Positions 1-5,624 of a stretch of 5,932 nucleotides of DNA are shown one piece after another. Origin of the DNA: Mariprofundaceae bacterium (GTDB taxonomy: Bacteria > Pseudomonadota > Zetaproteobacteria > Mariprofundales > Mariprofundaceae). Within the stretch, counting starts at the first letter, position 1. Each line of letters opens with the position of its first letter. The notes below the pieces were generated by a model. That model was given only the letters and a program-made list of their open reading frames with translations. It did not search any database and had not been told where the DNA came from. The translations under genes and the position numbers were made by a program. The stretch covers positions 1-5,932 of the forward strand of contig JAUZQR010000122.1 of assembly GCA_030950865.1 (NCBI GenBank), given 5' to 3'.

Positions 1-59
1 AATTTCAAGTGGATTTTCGGCTATGCAAAGGCTTAGGGCAGCAAGCTTATAGTGATGTC

Positions 60-87
60 AGTGGTTCGAATCCACTAGGGCGCACCA
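60..87 (+). other. tRNA 3'-end fragment, probable island attachment (att) site
   Basis: The bases fold as the last part of a tRNA. A five-pair T stem (60-64 with 72-76) closes the loop TTCGAAT (65-71). The acceptor 3' strand AGGGCGC (77-83), discriminator A (84) and CCA (85-87) follow. No matching 5' acceptor strand (GCGCCCT), D arm or anticodon arm is found in bases 1-59, so this is not a working tRNA gene. By established knowledge, tyrosine recombinases of genomic islands use tRNA 3' ends as attB and leave such a copy at the far island end. The acceptor sequence resembles tRNA-Arg(TCT) of the argU type, which is only a guess. Bases 1-59 would then be the end of an island lying mostly outside the window. 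Confidence 0.7.
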
Positions 88-333
88 CTTTTACTTCAAT
101 GGACCTTTAGTCTAAATGGGCATAAGCATGCAAATTTGGCTTTGTACCCAAACTGTGCCCATATCGTGCCCAATAGAGACTGCCCATCTAAATTTTACAA
201 AAAAGCCCTCATCTGTTTAATGCGGGTTGCGCGAAGTTTTAATGATGAAGTTCATACGGTAATCCTCCCGAAAAGTAACAGGCATTAAAAATAGCGCCTT
301 CTAATTATGACTACATGTCTATTCAACATGCTG
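88..333. other. Non-coding stretch between att scar and hipB promoter
   Basis: No credible gene, RNA gene or rho-independent terminator is visible here. The first half holds the GTGCCCA-type repeats. The second half is plain AT-rich sequence leading to the hipB promoter. An integrase would be expected next to the att site and is absent, so this may be the flank of an element that lost its integrase or carries it elsewhere. Confidence 0.5.
143..172 (+). repeat. Three phased 11-bp direct repeats, candidate recombinase arm sites
   Basis: The octamers TGTACCCA (143-150), TGTGCCCA (154-161) and CGTGCCCA (165-172) follow each other at an exact 11-bp period, about one helical turn, so a protein could bind them on one face. 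A further TGCCCA lies at 181-186 and an inverted TGGGCA at 117-122. Their position 55-85 bases inside a tRNA-end att site suggests integrase or excisionase arm-type binding sites. That role is inferred; the repeat pattern itself is directly visible. Confidence 0.5.
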
Positions 334-381
334 TTGATTTTTATTGTAACTAATATTATAATAACATTTATTATCAATAAA
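323..381. promoter_or_regulatory. Inverted repeats over the hipBA promoter, candidate HipB operators
   Basis: Three symmetries are visible. TCAACA-TGC-TGTTGA (323-337) covers the start of the -35 box. ATAATA-ACATT-TATTAT (358-374) covers the -10 box. An outer pair, TTTATTG (340-346) and CAATAAA (375-381), encloses the second. HipB-type antitoxins are known to bind palindromes at their own promoter as dimers, so these are plausible operators. The region is AT-rich, so some of the symmetry may be chance, and the arms differ in sequence from one repeat to the next. Confidence 0.4.
334..362 (+). promoter_or_regulatory. Sigma70-type promoter of hipBA
   Basis: The -35 box TTGATT (334-339, 4 of 6 to consensus) is followed by a 17-bp spacer and a perfect -10 box TATAAT (357-362). 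Transcription would start near 369, about 30 bases before hipB. This is the best promoter match in the window. Both boxes are overlapped by inverted repeats, which fits an autorepressed toxin-antitoxin operon. Confidence 0.65.
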
Positions 382-398
382 CAAGGATAAGTAATGAT

Positions 399-707
399 AT
401 GCTATCACTTATAACAGCCCCTAAATCTCAAAAGAAGCTTGTTGAAAATGTTCGTCTGCATCGGTTGCAAATGGAACTAACTCAAGAAGGCTTAGCAGAG
501 CGTTCTGGTGTGCCATTGCCAACGCTCCGTAAGTTTGAACAAAAAGGAGCAATCTCTCTGGAGTCATTTCTAAAGCTTCAAATGGTATTTGGCGGACTAG
601 AAAATATCTTAAAGGCTACAGAGGTTAAAAAAACAGAATTCTCATCCATCGATGAAATTCTTGAGGCAAACAGCGCGCCAACCCGCAAGAGAGGTAAGCG
701 CAAATGA
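399..707 (+). CDS. hipB: HipB-like antitoxin, XRE-family transcriptional regulator
   Basis: A 102-residue protein with a Cro/C1-type helix-turn-helix at about residues 14-66. The recognition region is seen around LTQEGLAERSGVPLPTLRKFE. A short linker and a basic tail (RKRGKRK) follow. It probably binds and neutralises the HipA kinase downstream and represses the shared promoter, as known for the family. The start at 399 is supported by AAGGA (383-387), 11 bases upstream. An ATG at 394 is out of frame and closes within seven codons, and the next in-frame ATG would cut into the first helix. The gene overlaps hipA by four bases (ATGA), indicating translational coupling. At 102 residues it is slightly longer than E. 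coli HipB, mainly through its tail. The assignment rests on the fold plus the HipA partner; the fold alone would only say XRE regulator. Confidence 0.85.
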   Translation: MLSLITAPKSQKKLVENVRLHRLQMELTQEGLAERSGVPLPTLRKFEQKGAISLESFLKLQMVFGGLENILKATEVKKTEFSSIDEILEANSAPTRKRGKRK

Positions 708-1942
708 ATAACAGAACGTCTGTGAAAGAGCTAAAGGTTGGGCTCAATTTTGGTGGTGGCATCATGCCTGTTGGGCGACTAGCCATGCATGAACGCGCCA
801 TATATTTTGAATATGAGCGTGAATTTATTGAACATGGGTTAGAAATATCCCCTTTACGTTTACCCTTAAAATCAGGTGTTTCTAGCTTTGATTACTCTTT
901 ATTTGAAGGCTTACCGGGCGTATTTAATGACAGTATTCCTGATGGTTGGGGGCGTTTGTTATTTGATCGTTTTGCCCGCACGCAAGGCATTAATCCATCG
1001 GAATTCACCCCTTTAGATCGCTTGGCATATATTGGTAAGTATGGCATGGGCGCACTGGTTTTTGAGCCTGATTACAGTGCCAATGATGCACATGATATGA
1101 TCATCTTAGATCATTTGGCAGAGCAAGCACAAGACGTATTAAATGGCACTTCTGATGACGTTTTACAAGAGCTCCTATCTTTGAATGGGTCATCTGCAGG
1201 AGCGCGTCCTAAAGCGCTCATTGGTGTTAATCAAGCCCGCACGCATATCGTGCATGGTGTAAATGATTTGCCTGATGAATATGCATCATGGTTGGTTAAA
1301 TTTGCGAATAGCCAAGATGGTCTTGATGCTGGTGCGATAGAATATGTTTATGCACTGATGGCTACTGAGGCGGGCATTAACATGCCCGATGTTCACTTAT
1401 TCCCCGCACAAAAAGGCTCTGGCTATTTTGCCATTAAGCGCTTTGATCGAAAAGGTAATAAGCGATACCATATGCATACGGCTTGCGGATTGCTGCATTC
1501 TGACTTTCGCACACCATCATTAGATTATGAGGATTTAATCGCTCTTACAAGCATGCTAACGCGTGATGTGCGCGAGGTTGAAAAGATGTATCAATTGGCG
1601 GTCTTTAATGTGCTAGCGCATAACCGTGATGACCATGCCAAGAACTTCAGCTTTTTAATGGATGAACGAGGGCAGTGGATCCTATCACCTGCCTATGATT
1701 TAACTTTCTCATCAGGACCACGCGGAGAGCAAAGCACGATGGTGATGGGTGAAGGTGGAAATCCAAAAGTTGAACACCTCATTAAACTTGGTGAAGAAGC
1801 TAATATTGCTAAAGACCGTATTCATGAAATTATTGCAAAAACAGCGGAAAGTCTCACCAAATGGTCAGAGCTGGCAAAGCATTATGGTGTGAGCGCAGCT
1901 AACATTAAGCTGATTGAGAAAAGAATGAACAACGGCGCGTAA
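704..1942 (+). CDS. hipA: HipA-family serine/threonine kinase toxin
   Basis: A 412-residue, apparently intact HipA-type protein kinase. In E. coli the family member phosphorylates glutamyl-tRNA synthetase and causes growth arrest and persistence; the target here is unknown. The N-terminal HipA-coupled subdomain (about 1-120) has the conserved GVFNDSIPDGWG (72-83). The kinase domain shows a glycine/serine loop GSSAGARPK (162-170), whose serine (163 or 164) lies where E. coli HipA autophosphorylates. A lysine in WLVKFAN (K199) is the likely ATP lysine, followed by IKRFDRKG (244-251). The catalytic loop HNRDDHAKN (306-314) supplies D309, and the metal-binding aspartate is D332 in AYDL. All key residues are present, so the kinase is probably active. 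The start codon overlaps the hipB stop, the usual antitoxin-first order. No terminator is evident after it. It lies just inside a probable island end, which fits mobile cargo. Confidence 0.92.
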   Translation: MNNRTSVKELKVGLNFGGGIMPVGRLAMHERAIYFEYEREFIEHGLEISPLRLPLKSGVSSFDYSLFEGLPGVFNDSIPDGWGRLLFDRFARTQGINPSEFTPLDRLAYIGKYGMGALVFEPDYSANDAHDMIILDHLAEQAQDVLNGTSDDVLQELLSLNGSSAGARPKALIGVNQARTHIVHGVNDLPDEYASWLVKFANSQDGLDAGAIEYVYALMATEAGINMPDVHLFPAQKGSGYFAIKRFDRKGNKRYHMHTACGLLHSDFRTPSLDYEDLIALTSMLTRDVREVEKMYQLAVFNVLAHNRDDHAKNFSFLMDERGQWILSPAYDLTFSSGPRGEQSTMVMGEGGNPKVEHLIKLGEEANIAKDRIHEIIAKTAESLTKWSELAKHYGVSAANIKLIEKRMNNGA

Positions 1943-2157
1943 TGAGTAATTTCACTGCATGATATTTGCTGAGCTTCTGTATTCGTGGTGGGTGGCTGCG
2001 AGAGAGTGGAATTCGCTTTAATGTTTTCCCATAACAGCAATTTAACCTCAATCGCTGTTGCACTTATACTTTGAGTCTGCCCTGTTAAAAAGAGTTGAGA
2101 TGTGCTTTATAGAGCTTCAAAACAGCAAGTAGCAGAGATGTTTATGAGATTATGTTG
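1943..2157. other. Non-coding stretch after hipA
   Basis: I see no gene on either strand. The only structure is an imperfect hairpin, AACAGC (2033-2038) with GCTGTT (2054-2059). After one A-C mismatch it is extended by three inner pairs. It has no T tract on either side, so it is not a convincing terminator for hipA or for the convergent small gene at 2158-2370. The right limit of the putative island could lie here, but no second copy of the tRNA end is visible. Confidence 0.45.
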
Positions 2158-2370
2158 TTAGATTATCCTGTTTGCAATTAGGTGGTTCTGACAATCATCA
2201 CGCCATTCACAATTCATATTTTTGCATTTATGACACTCTGGGTTAGCAAAGCAGACCGACATGTTTGTGAACTTTTGGATAGAACGTATGATTTTTGTTT
2301 TGGATGCAGTATGAGAAATGTTCTGAATACCGAGTTTGTGGGCTTGTCGAAGAGCTTGTTGGTGTGTCAT
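2158..2370 (-). CDS. Small SAP/Rho-N-like protein with a C-terminal cysteine cluster
   Basis: A 70-residue protein when started at the ATG at 2370. That start has AAGGGG six bases upstream (2377-2382) and falls exactly where the recognisable domain begins. The frame stays open upstream to an ATG at 2430, but those extra 20 residues look non-conserved. Residues 1-35 (QALRQAHKLGIQ, then KTKIIRSIQ) resemble the two-helix SAP or Rho N-terminal fold, which usually binds nucleic acid. Residues 40-60 carry five cysteines (40, 46, 49, 54, 60) ending in CEWRDDC. This recalls small uncharacterised bacterial proteins I remember with IQ...CF...CLWREDC-like ends. A metal site is plausible but unproven. 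It lies 192 bases downstream of phoH on the same strand and may be transcribed from it. No specific function can be given. Confidence 0.72.
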   Translation of the reverse strand: MTHQQALRQAHKLGIQNISHTASKTKIIRSIQKFTNMSVCFANPECHKCKNMNCEWRDDCQNHLIANRII

Positions 2371-2383
2371 GGTTAACCCCTTG

Positions 2384-2403
2384 GACTCCATATATGCGGA
2401 GTC
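2384..2403 (-). promoter_or_regulatory. Inverted repeat just upstream of the small cysteine-rich gene
   Basis: GACTCC (2384-2389) and GGAGTC (2398-2403) are perfect six-base arms around an eight-base loop. In the minus-strand message the hairpin ends one base before the Shine-Dalgarno AAGGGG and would lock up a second GGAG. It could be a translational control element or, as DNA, an operator. Either role is inference; only the symmetry is seen. Confidence 0.35.
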
Positions 2404-2562
2404 TGTTAAGGGATGTGACAGGCTGGGCATAAGACATGGTGAGCTTAATCTGCTTTTCTAGTTTAGCAGTCGCTTGGGCGGTCGTAAACATAACAGGCAT
2501 TATTTTTTAGAGATGAACCTTCTTAATTTACCCGTCTTGCATGTTAATAGCTTCTTTTAATG

Positions 2563-3930
2563 TTATAAAACCTTCGTGGCATGAGCCGCTAATCGTGAAC
2601 GCTCACTGGCTTTTAAAACAATATGCCCAGCCCATTCCCAATCGGAGAAACGTTGCGTAACCATGGATAAACCATTGGTATGGGCTGTCAAATAAGGCGT
2701 ATCAATTTGCGCATTGTTACCCAAGATAATAATTTTTGAGCCTTCGCCCATGCGCGTAACGATGGTTTTCATTTGATGGGGGGTTAAATTTTGAGCTTCA
2801 TCAACAATCAACCACGTGCGCGTAAATGTGCGTCCGCGTGCAAAAGATAAGGCTACGATTTCAATGCGATTTTGCCCCAAAACAGAGCTGACATCAGAGG
2901 CTTCTTCACCCAATAGAAAAGATAAATTATCGGTAATCGCGCCCATCCATGGCCCGAGTTTTTCTTTTTCAGTACCAGGTAAATAACCAATGTCTTGCCC
3001 CATTGGAACAGTGGCACGGGTAACCAAAATGCGATCATATAAACCCATGTCTAATGTTTGATGAAGACCACATGCCAGCGCGAGCAGTGTTTTACCTGAG
3101 CCAGCCAAACCTAAGAGGGATACCAAATCCAAATTGGCATCCATTAATAGATTCATCGCCATATTTTGCTCTAAATTACGGGCTTGAATACCCCAAATTG
3201 CATGGCGATCGGTGCGATATGGGTAAATATCACGTAAATCAACACGCCTGGTTTTCTCATCAACGGTAAAACAACGCAATGCCATTTCATGTTCGCCAGG
3301 CAAGAGCACAAAAGAGCTTAAATGCGGCAAAGCCATGTCTTCTGGCCAAGTTACTTGATAACTATTCCCATGTTCGGCAGGTGTGACCTCTAAACCTTCA
3401 CTCATGGCTTCCCATGTTTTGTCATCAAGGCTTAATTGCCCACTGGTAAGAATATCGAGATCTTCCACCACTTTATCAGAGCGGTAATCTTCGGTTGCCA
3501 GCCCCAGTGCACGCGCTTTGATGCGTAAGTTGATGTCTTTGGAAACCAGTACAACTTCTCTGCTGGTGTTTTCTTTTTTTAGCATCATCGTGACAGCAAT
3601 AATACGATTATCATTGCTGCTGCGACTAAGGGATTCGGGTAAAACATCGCTAATGTGGTGCGTCATTTCAAAAAATAAACGACCACCGCCAGGTAACAAA
3701 CAGCCCTTTGATAAATCTTCTGCTTGTTCGCTTAGTTCATCCAAATAACGCGATACATCGCGCACATTACGAGCCAGCTCATCAACACCACGTTTTACTT
3801 TGTCCATTTCTTCGACAACCACGATAGGTAATACCACATCATGTTCATCGAAACGACTTAAAGCATTCGGATCATGAATCAATACATTGGTATCCAGTAC
3901 AAAGATTTTACGCTGATGTTCTGCAATCAT
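2563..3930 (-). CDS. PIN domain-PhoH ATPase fusion protein
   Basis: A 455-residue protein of the PhoH2/YlaK type: an N-terminal PIN ribonuclease domain fused to a PhoH P-loop ATPase, linked in the literature to RNA unwinding and cleavage. The PIN domain (about 8-150) opens with FVLDTNVLIHD. Its acidic metal ligands are probably D13, E40 or E41, D107 (in SNDNRI) and D132 (in VSKDIN). The PhoH domain (about 240-455) has Walker A GLAGSGKT (274-281), Walker B LIVDEAQN (374-381), the sensor-like stretch LGNNAQIDTPYL (403-414) and the family ERSRLA (443-448). All motifs are intact. The start at 3930 has GGGAG five bases upstream, and a promoter lies about 44 bases further up. It is cytoplasmic and divergent from cutA. 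The short antitoxin-like gene found upstream of some mycobacterial PhoH2 genes is not present here. PhoH family membership is certain; the cellular role is not. Confidence 0.95.
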   Translation of the reverse strand: MIAEHQRKIFVLDTNVLIHDPNALSRFDEHDVVLPIVVVEEMDKVKRGVDELARNVRDVSRYLDELSEQAEDLSKGCLLPGGGRLFFEMTHHISDVLPESLSRSSNDNRIIAVTMMLKKENTSREVVLVSKDINLRIKARALGLATEDYRSDKVVEDLDILTSGQLSLDDKTWEAMSEGLEVTPAEHGNSYQVTWPEDMALPHLSSFVLLPGEHEMALRCFTVDEKTRRVDLRDIYPYRTDRHAIWGIQARNLEQNMAMNLLMDANLDLVSLLGLAGSGKTLLALACGLHQTLDMGLYDRILVTRATVPMGQDIGYLPGTEKEKLGPWMGAITDNLSFLLGEEASDVSSVLGQNRIEIVALSFARGRTFTRTWLIVDEAQNLTPHQMKTIVTRMGEGSKIIILGNNAQIDTPYLTAHTNGLSMVTQRFSDWEWAGHIVLKASERSRLAAHATKVL

Positions 3931-3973
3931 CTAGACTCCCAGTTTTAGTCGTTATTTCTAAGCCCTTATGCTT

Positions 3974-4001
3974 ACTATAGAAGCCCGCGCGATAACGGCA
4001 A
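3974..4001 (-). promoter_or_regulatory. Probable phoH promoter
   Basis: On the minus strand, TTGCCG (plus 3996-4001, 4 of 6 to the -35 consensus) is followed by a 16-bp spacer and TATAGT (plus 3974-3979, 5 of 6 to the -10 consensus). Transcription would begin near 3967, giving a leader of about 37 bases with GGGAG (plus 3936-3940) placed five bases from the start codon. Confidence 0.55.
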
Positions 4002-4063
4002 AGTATTTTTTTAATGTGCGGTAGCCTGACTAAGGAGAGACGCAACTACCTATTGTACTGCGA

Positions 4064-4399
4064 ATGGGTTATGCTTTTCATATGTCTCAAATGATTATGA
4101 TTCTCACCAGTATTGATCAGGCAGAGCAAGCGCAATGGATGACGCAGCAATTGCTTGAGAAACAGCTTGCATCATGTATTCAGCAAACATCTGGAACATC
4201 GACCTATCGTTGGCAGGGTAAATTGGAATGCTCACAAGAGTATTATTTACATATCAAAACGACACTTGCCCTTAAAGAGCAAGCTGTGACATGGCTGGAG
4301 CGGCATCACCCTTATGAAACACCTGAAATTATTATATTGGAAGGGGAATGCAGTAAGGGTTATGGAGCATGGCTGTCTAAGGAAACTTTAAAAATTTAA
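4064..4399 (+). CDS. cutA: CutA family divalent-cation tolerance protein
   Basis: A small cytoplasmic protein of the CutA1 family, a trimer with a ferredoxin-like fold. In E. coli it is linked genetically to copper and other divalent cation tolerance; its true biochemical role is unsettled. Family marks in order are LASC (35-38), TYRWQGKLE (47-55), KTT (65-67), HHPYETPEII (81-90) and the closing YGAWL (100-104). It is 111 residues from the ATG at 4064, close to the E. coli length. The start is uncertain. In-frame ATGs at 4082 (giving MSQMIM) and 4091 are also possible, and neither 4064 nor 4082 has a good Shine-Dalgarno. The only strong one, AAGGAG at 4032-4037, is 26 bases too far upstream. 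The gene precedes ccdA by 117 bases on the same strand, recalling cutA-dsbD linkage in enterobacteria. Confidence 0.9.
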   Translation: MGYAFHMSQMIMILTSIDQAEQAQWMTQQLLEKQLASCIQQTSGTSTYRWQGKLECSQEYYLHIKTTLALKEQAVTWLERHHPYETPEIIILEGECSKGYGAWLSKETLKI

Positions 4400-4516
4400 G
4401 TTTAAATTAATAAAGGCATGTCTAAACTGTGGCTACTCAGAAACAATTTAAAAGCGTAAGATTCCGCGCCGCTTGCAGACCAAGCTCGCACCCAAGCTTT
4501 TCAAGGACTTTTAATC

Positions 4517-5272
4517 ATGATTGAAATCACGCTTGTCGGCGCATTTGTAGCTGGCCTATTATCTTTTTTATCACCTTGTGTGCTGCCGCTTGTGCCAGCT
4601 TATCTATCATATATCAGTGGTGTATCTGTGGATGTATTACGCCATCAAACGGATGCTGAATCATCTGTGCGGCGAACAGCAATTATCCAATCTTTGTGGT
4701 TTATTCTTGGTTTTAGCTTGGTGTTTATTGCCTTGGGAGCTTCAGCAACGTGGCTGGGTCAATGGTTGCTCTCGAATATGAGTATATTGGGCAAGATTGC
4801 TGGGGTCATTATTTTTGTATTTGGTTTGCACTATACGGGTTTAATTCGCATTCCTTTTTTGATGATGGAAGCGCGTGTTGATACGGGTGGTGTGAATGCA
4901 CGTAGTGGCTCGGGCGCACTGCTGCTGGGTTCAGCTTTTGCGTTTGGCTGGACACCATGTATTGGTCCGATCTTAGGCGCAATTTTAGCAGTTGCTGGTG
5001 CGCAGCAACAAGTTGGGCAAGGTATATTACTATTGGTTGCTTACTCGGCGGGTCTGGGCGTGCCTTTTTTGCTGGCAGCCTTGGCAACGGATGCTTTTCT
5101 AAACTGGTCACAACGTTTTAAACGTCACTTGCATGCGATTGAAGTGATTTCAGGTGTATTGTTAATGCTGGTTGGAGCACTTATCTTCCTTGGTAGTTTC
5201 AGTATTTTGGCAGGCTGGTTGATTGAGTATTTTCCTTGGTTGGCAGATATTGAAGCCACTTTTGCATCATAA
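4517..5272 (+). CDS. ccdA: CcdA-type thiol-disulfide transporter, DsbD transmembrane core
   Basis: A 251-residue inner-membrane protein matching the CcdA / DsbD beta-domain family. It passes electrons from cytoplasmic thioredoxin across the membrane to periplasmic thiol proteins, often for cytochrome c maturation or disulfide repair. Six hydrophobic segments are visible at about 5-35, 55-80, 90-112, 133-160, 168-195 and 208-232. The redox pair is C21 in LSPCVLPLVPAYLSY and C148 in GWTPCIGPILGA, the family's two signature motifs. It has no signal peptide and no periplasmic or thioredoxin domain, so it must use separate partners, none of which is encoded here. AAGGA (4503-4507) sits nine bases before the ATG. 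The 117-base gap after cutA shows no clear terminator or promoter. The symbol ccdA is a family-level name. Confidence 0.92.
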   Translation: MIEITLVGAFVAGLLSFLSPCVLPLVPAYLSYISGVSVDVLRHQTDAESSVRRTAIIQSLWFILGFSLVFIALGASATWLGQWLLSNMSILGKIAGVIIFVFGLHYTGLIRIPFLMMEARVDTGGVNARSGSGALLLGSAFAFGWTPCIGPILGAILAVAGAQQQVGQGILLLVAYSAGLGVPFLLAALATDAFLNWSQRFKRHLHAIEVISGVLLMLVGALIFLGSFSILAGWLIEYFPWLADIEATFAS

Positions 5273-5279
5273 AACTGAA

Positions 5280-5285
5280 TATAAT
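5280..5285 (+). promoter_or_regulatory. Candidate -10 box for the TIGR02449-zapA pair
   Basis: A perfect TATAAT lies seven bases after the ccdA stop codon and 48 bases before the coiled-coil gene. No good -35 is found at 16-18 bp (CACTTT at 17). An alternative is TTGACC (5299-5304) with TTCAAT (5322-5327) at 17 bp, which would start transcription almost on the ATG. Neither is convincing alone. Confidence 0.3.
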
Positions 5286-5314
5286 GGTATGTAGGCGGTT
5301 GACCTCTATGATTG

Positions 5315-5333
5315 GGAGTGTTTCAATACACCC
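5315..5333 (+). promoter_or_regulatory. Small hairpin covering the ribosome binding site
   Basis: GTGT (5318-5321) pairs with ACAC (5328-5331) around the loop TTCAAT. Two more G-C pairs (5315-5316 with 5332-5333) lie beyond a bulged A. The only Shine-Dalgarno-like sequence, GGGAG (5314-5318), is inside the stem and 15 bases from the ATG at 5334. The hairpin could tune translation, but it is weak and may be chance. Confidence 0.3.
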
Positions 5334-5624
5334 ATGAACAGCAGTGAAAATCAAAGCCAACTTGAAACGCGGATTGCGTTATTGACAGAGCATATGTCAA
5401 CGATTCGGCGCAATACTGAAAAGATGATGTCTGAAAATCAGCGTTTGCGAGAAGTGGTGCGTTTGGCTGAGAGTGAGTTGCGTAAGCGCCGGGATCAAAT
5501 TCAACAGCTTGAACGTGAGATTCATGATGGGCAGGAAAAACGCCAAGAGGCAAAAAGCCGCGTTGAGCATGCTATGGAGAAATTAGATCAAATTATTACC
5601 GTGCCAAGTCAGGAATCGACATGA
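5334..5624 (+). CDS. TIGR02449-like coiled-coil protein, ZapB-like
   Basis: A 96-residue protein that is almost wholly charged coiled coil (about residues 8-88), with no membrane segment or signal peptide. The stretches SENQRLREVVRL (33-44) and AKSRVEHAMEKLDQI (73-87) fit the uncharacterised TIGR02449 family found next to zapA in gammaproteobacteria. That family is usually about 65-75 residues, so this copy seems longer in its middle. ATG 5334 is the only reasonable start, since the next in-frame ATG (5394) would remove part of the coil. Its stop overlaps the zapA start (ATGA), so the two are made together. By inference it partners ZapA at the FtsZ ring, as ZapB does in E. coli, but sequence relation to ZapB is not claimed. 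The fold is clear; the role rests on context. Confidence 0.82.
   Translation: MNSSENQSQLETRIALLTEHMSTIRRNTEKMMSENQRLREVVRLAESELRKRRDQIQQLEREIHDGQEKRQEAKSRVEHAMEKLDQIITVPSQEST

Noticed and set aside
1..87. A complete tRNA gene ending at the CCA at 85-87
   Set aside because: No 5' acceptor strand pairing with AGGGCGC, and no D arm or anticodon arm, can be found in bases 1-59.
1990..2022. Reverse-strand stretch resembling a tRNA T arm (CGAATTCCACT) as a second att copy
   Set aside because: It matches the left tRNA end over only about ten bases with an insertion, in the wrong orientation, and lacks the acceptor and CCA sequence.
2033..2059. Hairpin as a terminator between hipA and the convergent small gene
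   Set aside because: The stem is short and mismatched, with no T tract on either strand.
2182..2376. Plus-strand 64-residue frame opposite the cysteine-rich gene
   Set aside because: It is the antisense shadow, with no ribosome site and no family resemblance.
2243..2500. 85-residue minus-strand reading frame overlapping the small cysteine-rich gene
   Set aside because: It has no ribosome site and no recognisable domain, and its second half is simply the shifted frame of the better supported gene.
276..2502. 12-bp direct repeat TAACAGGCATTA at 276-287 and 2491-2502, as possible element borders
   Set aside because: One 12-base match is expected about once by chance in a window this size, and neither flank has other border features.
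4393..4408. AT-only palindrome AATTTAA-GT-TTAAATT over the cutA stop codon as a terminator
   Set aside because: It has no G-C pairs, a two-base loop and no following T run, and such symmetry is common in AT-rich sequence.
4809..5111. 100-residue minus-strand frame inside ccdA
   Set aside because: It lies wholly opposite a clear membrane-protein gene, has no domain and no ribosome site, and is an antisense artefact.
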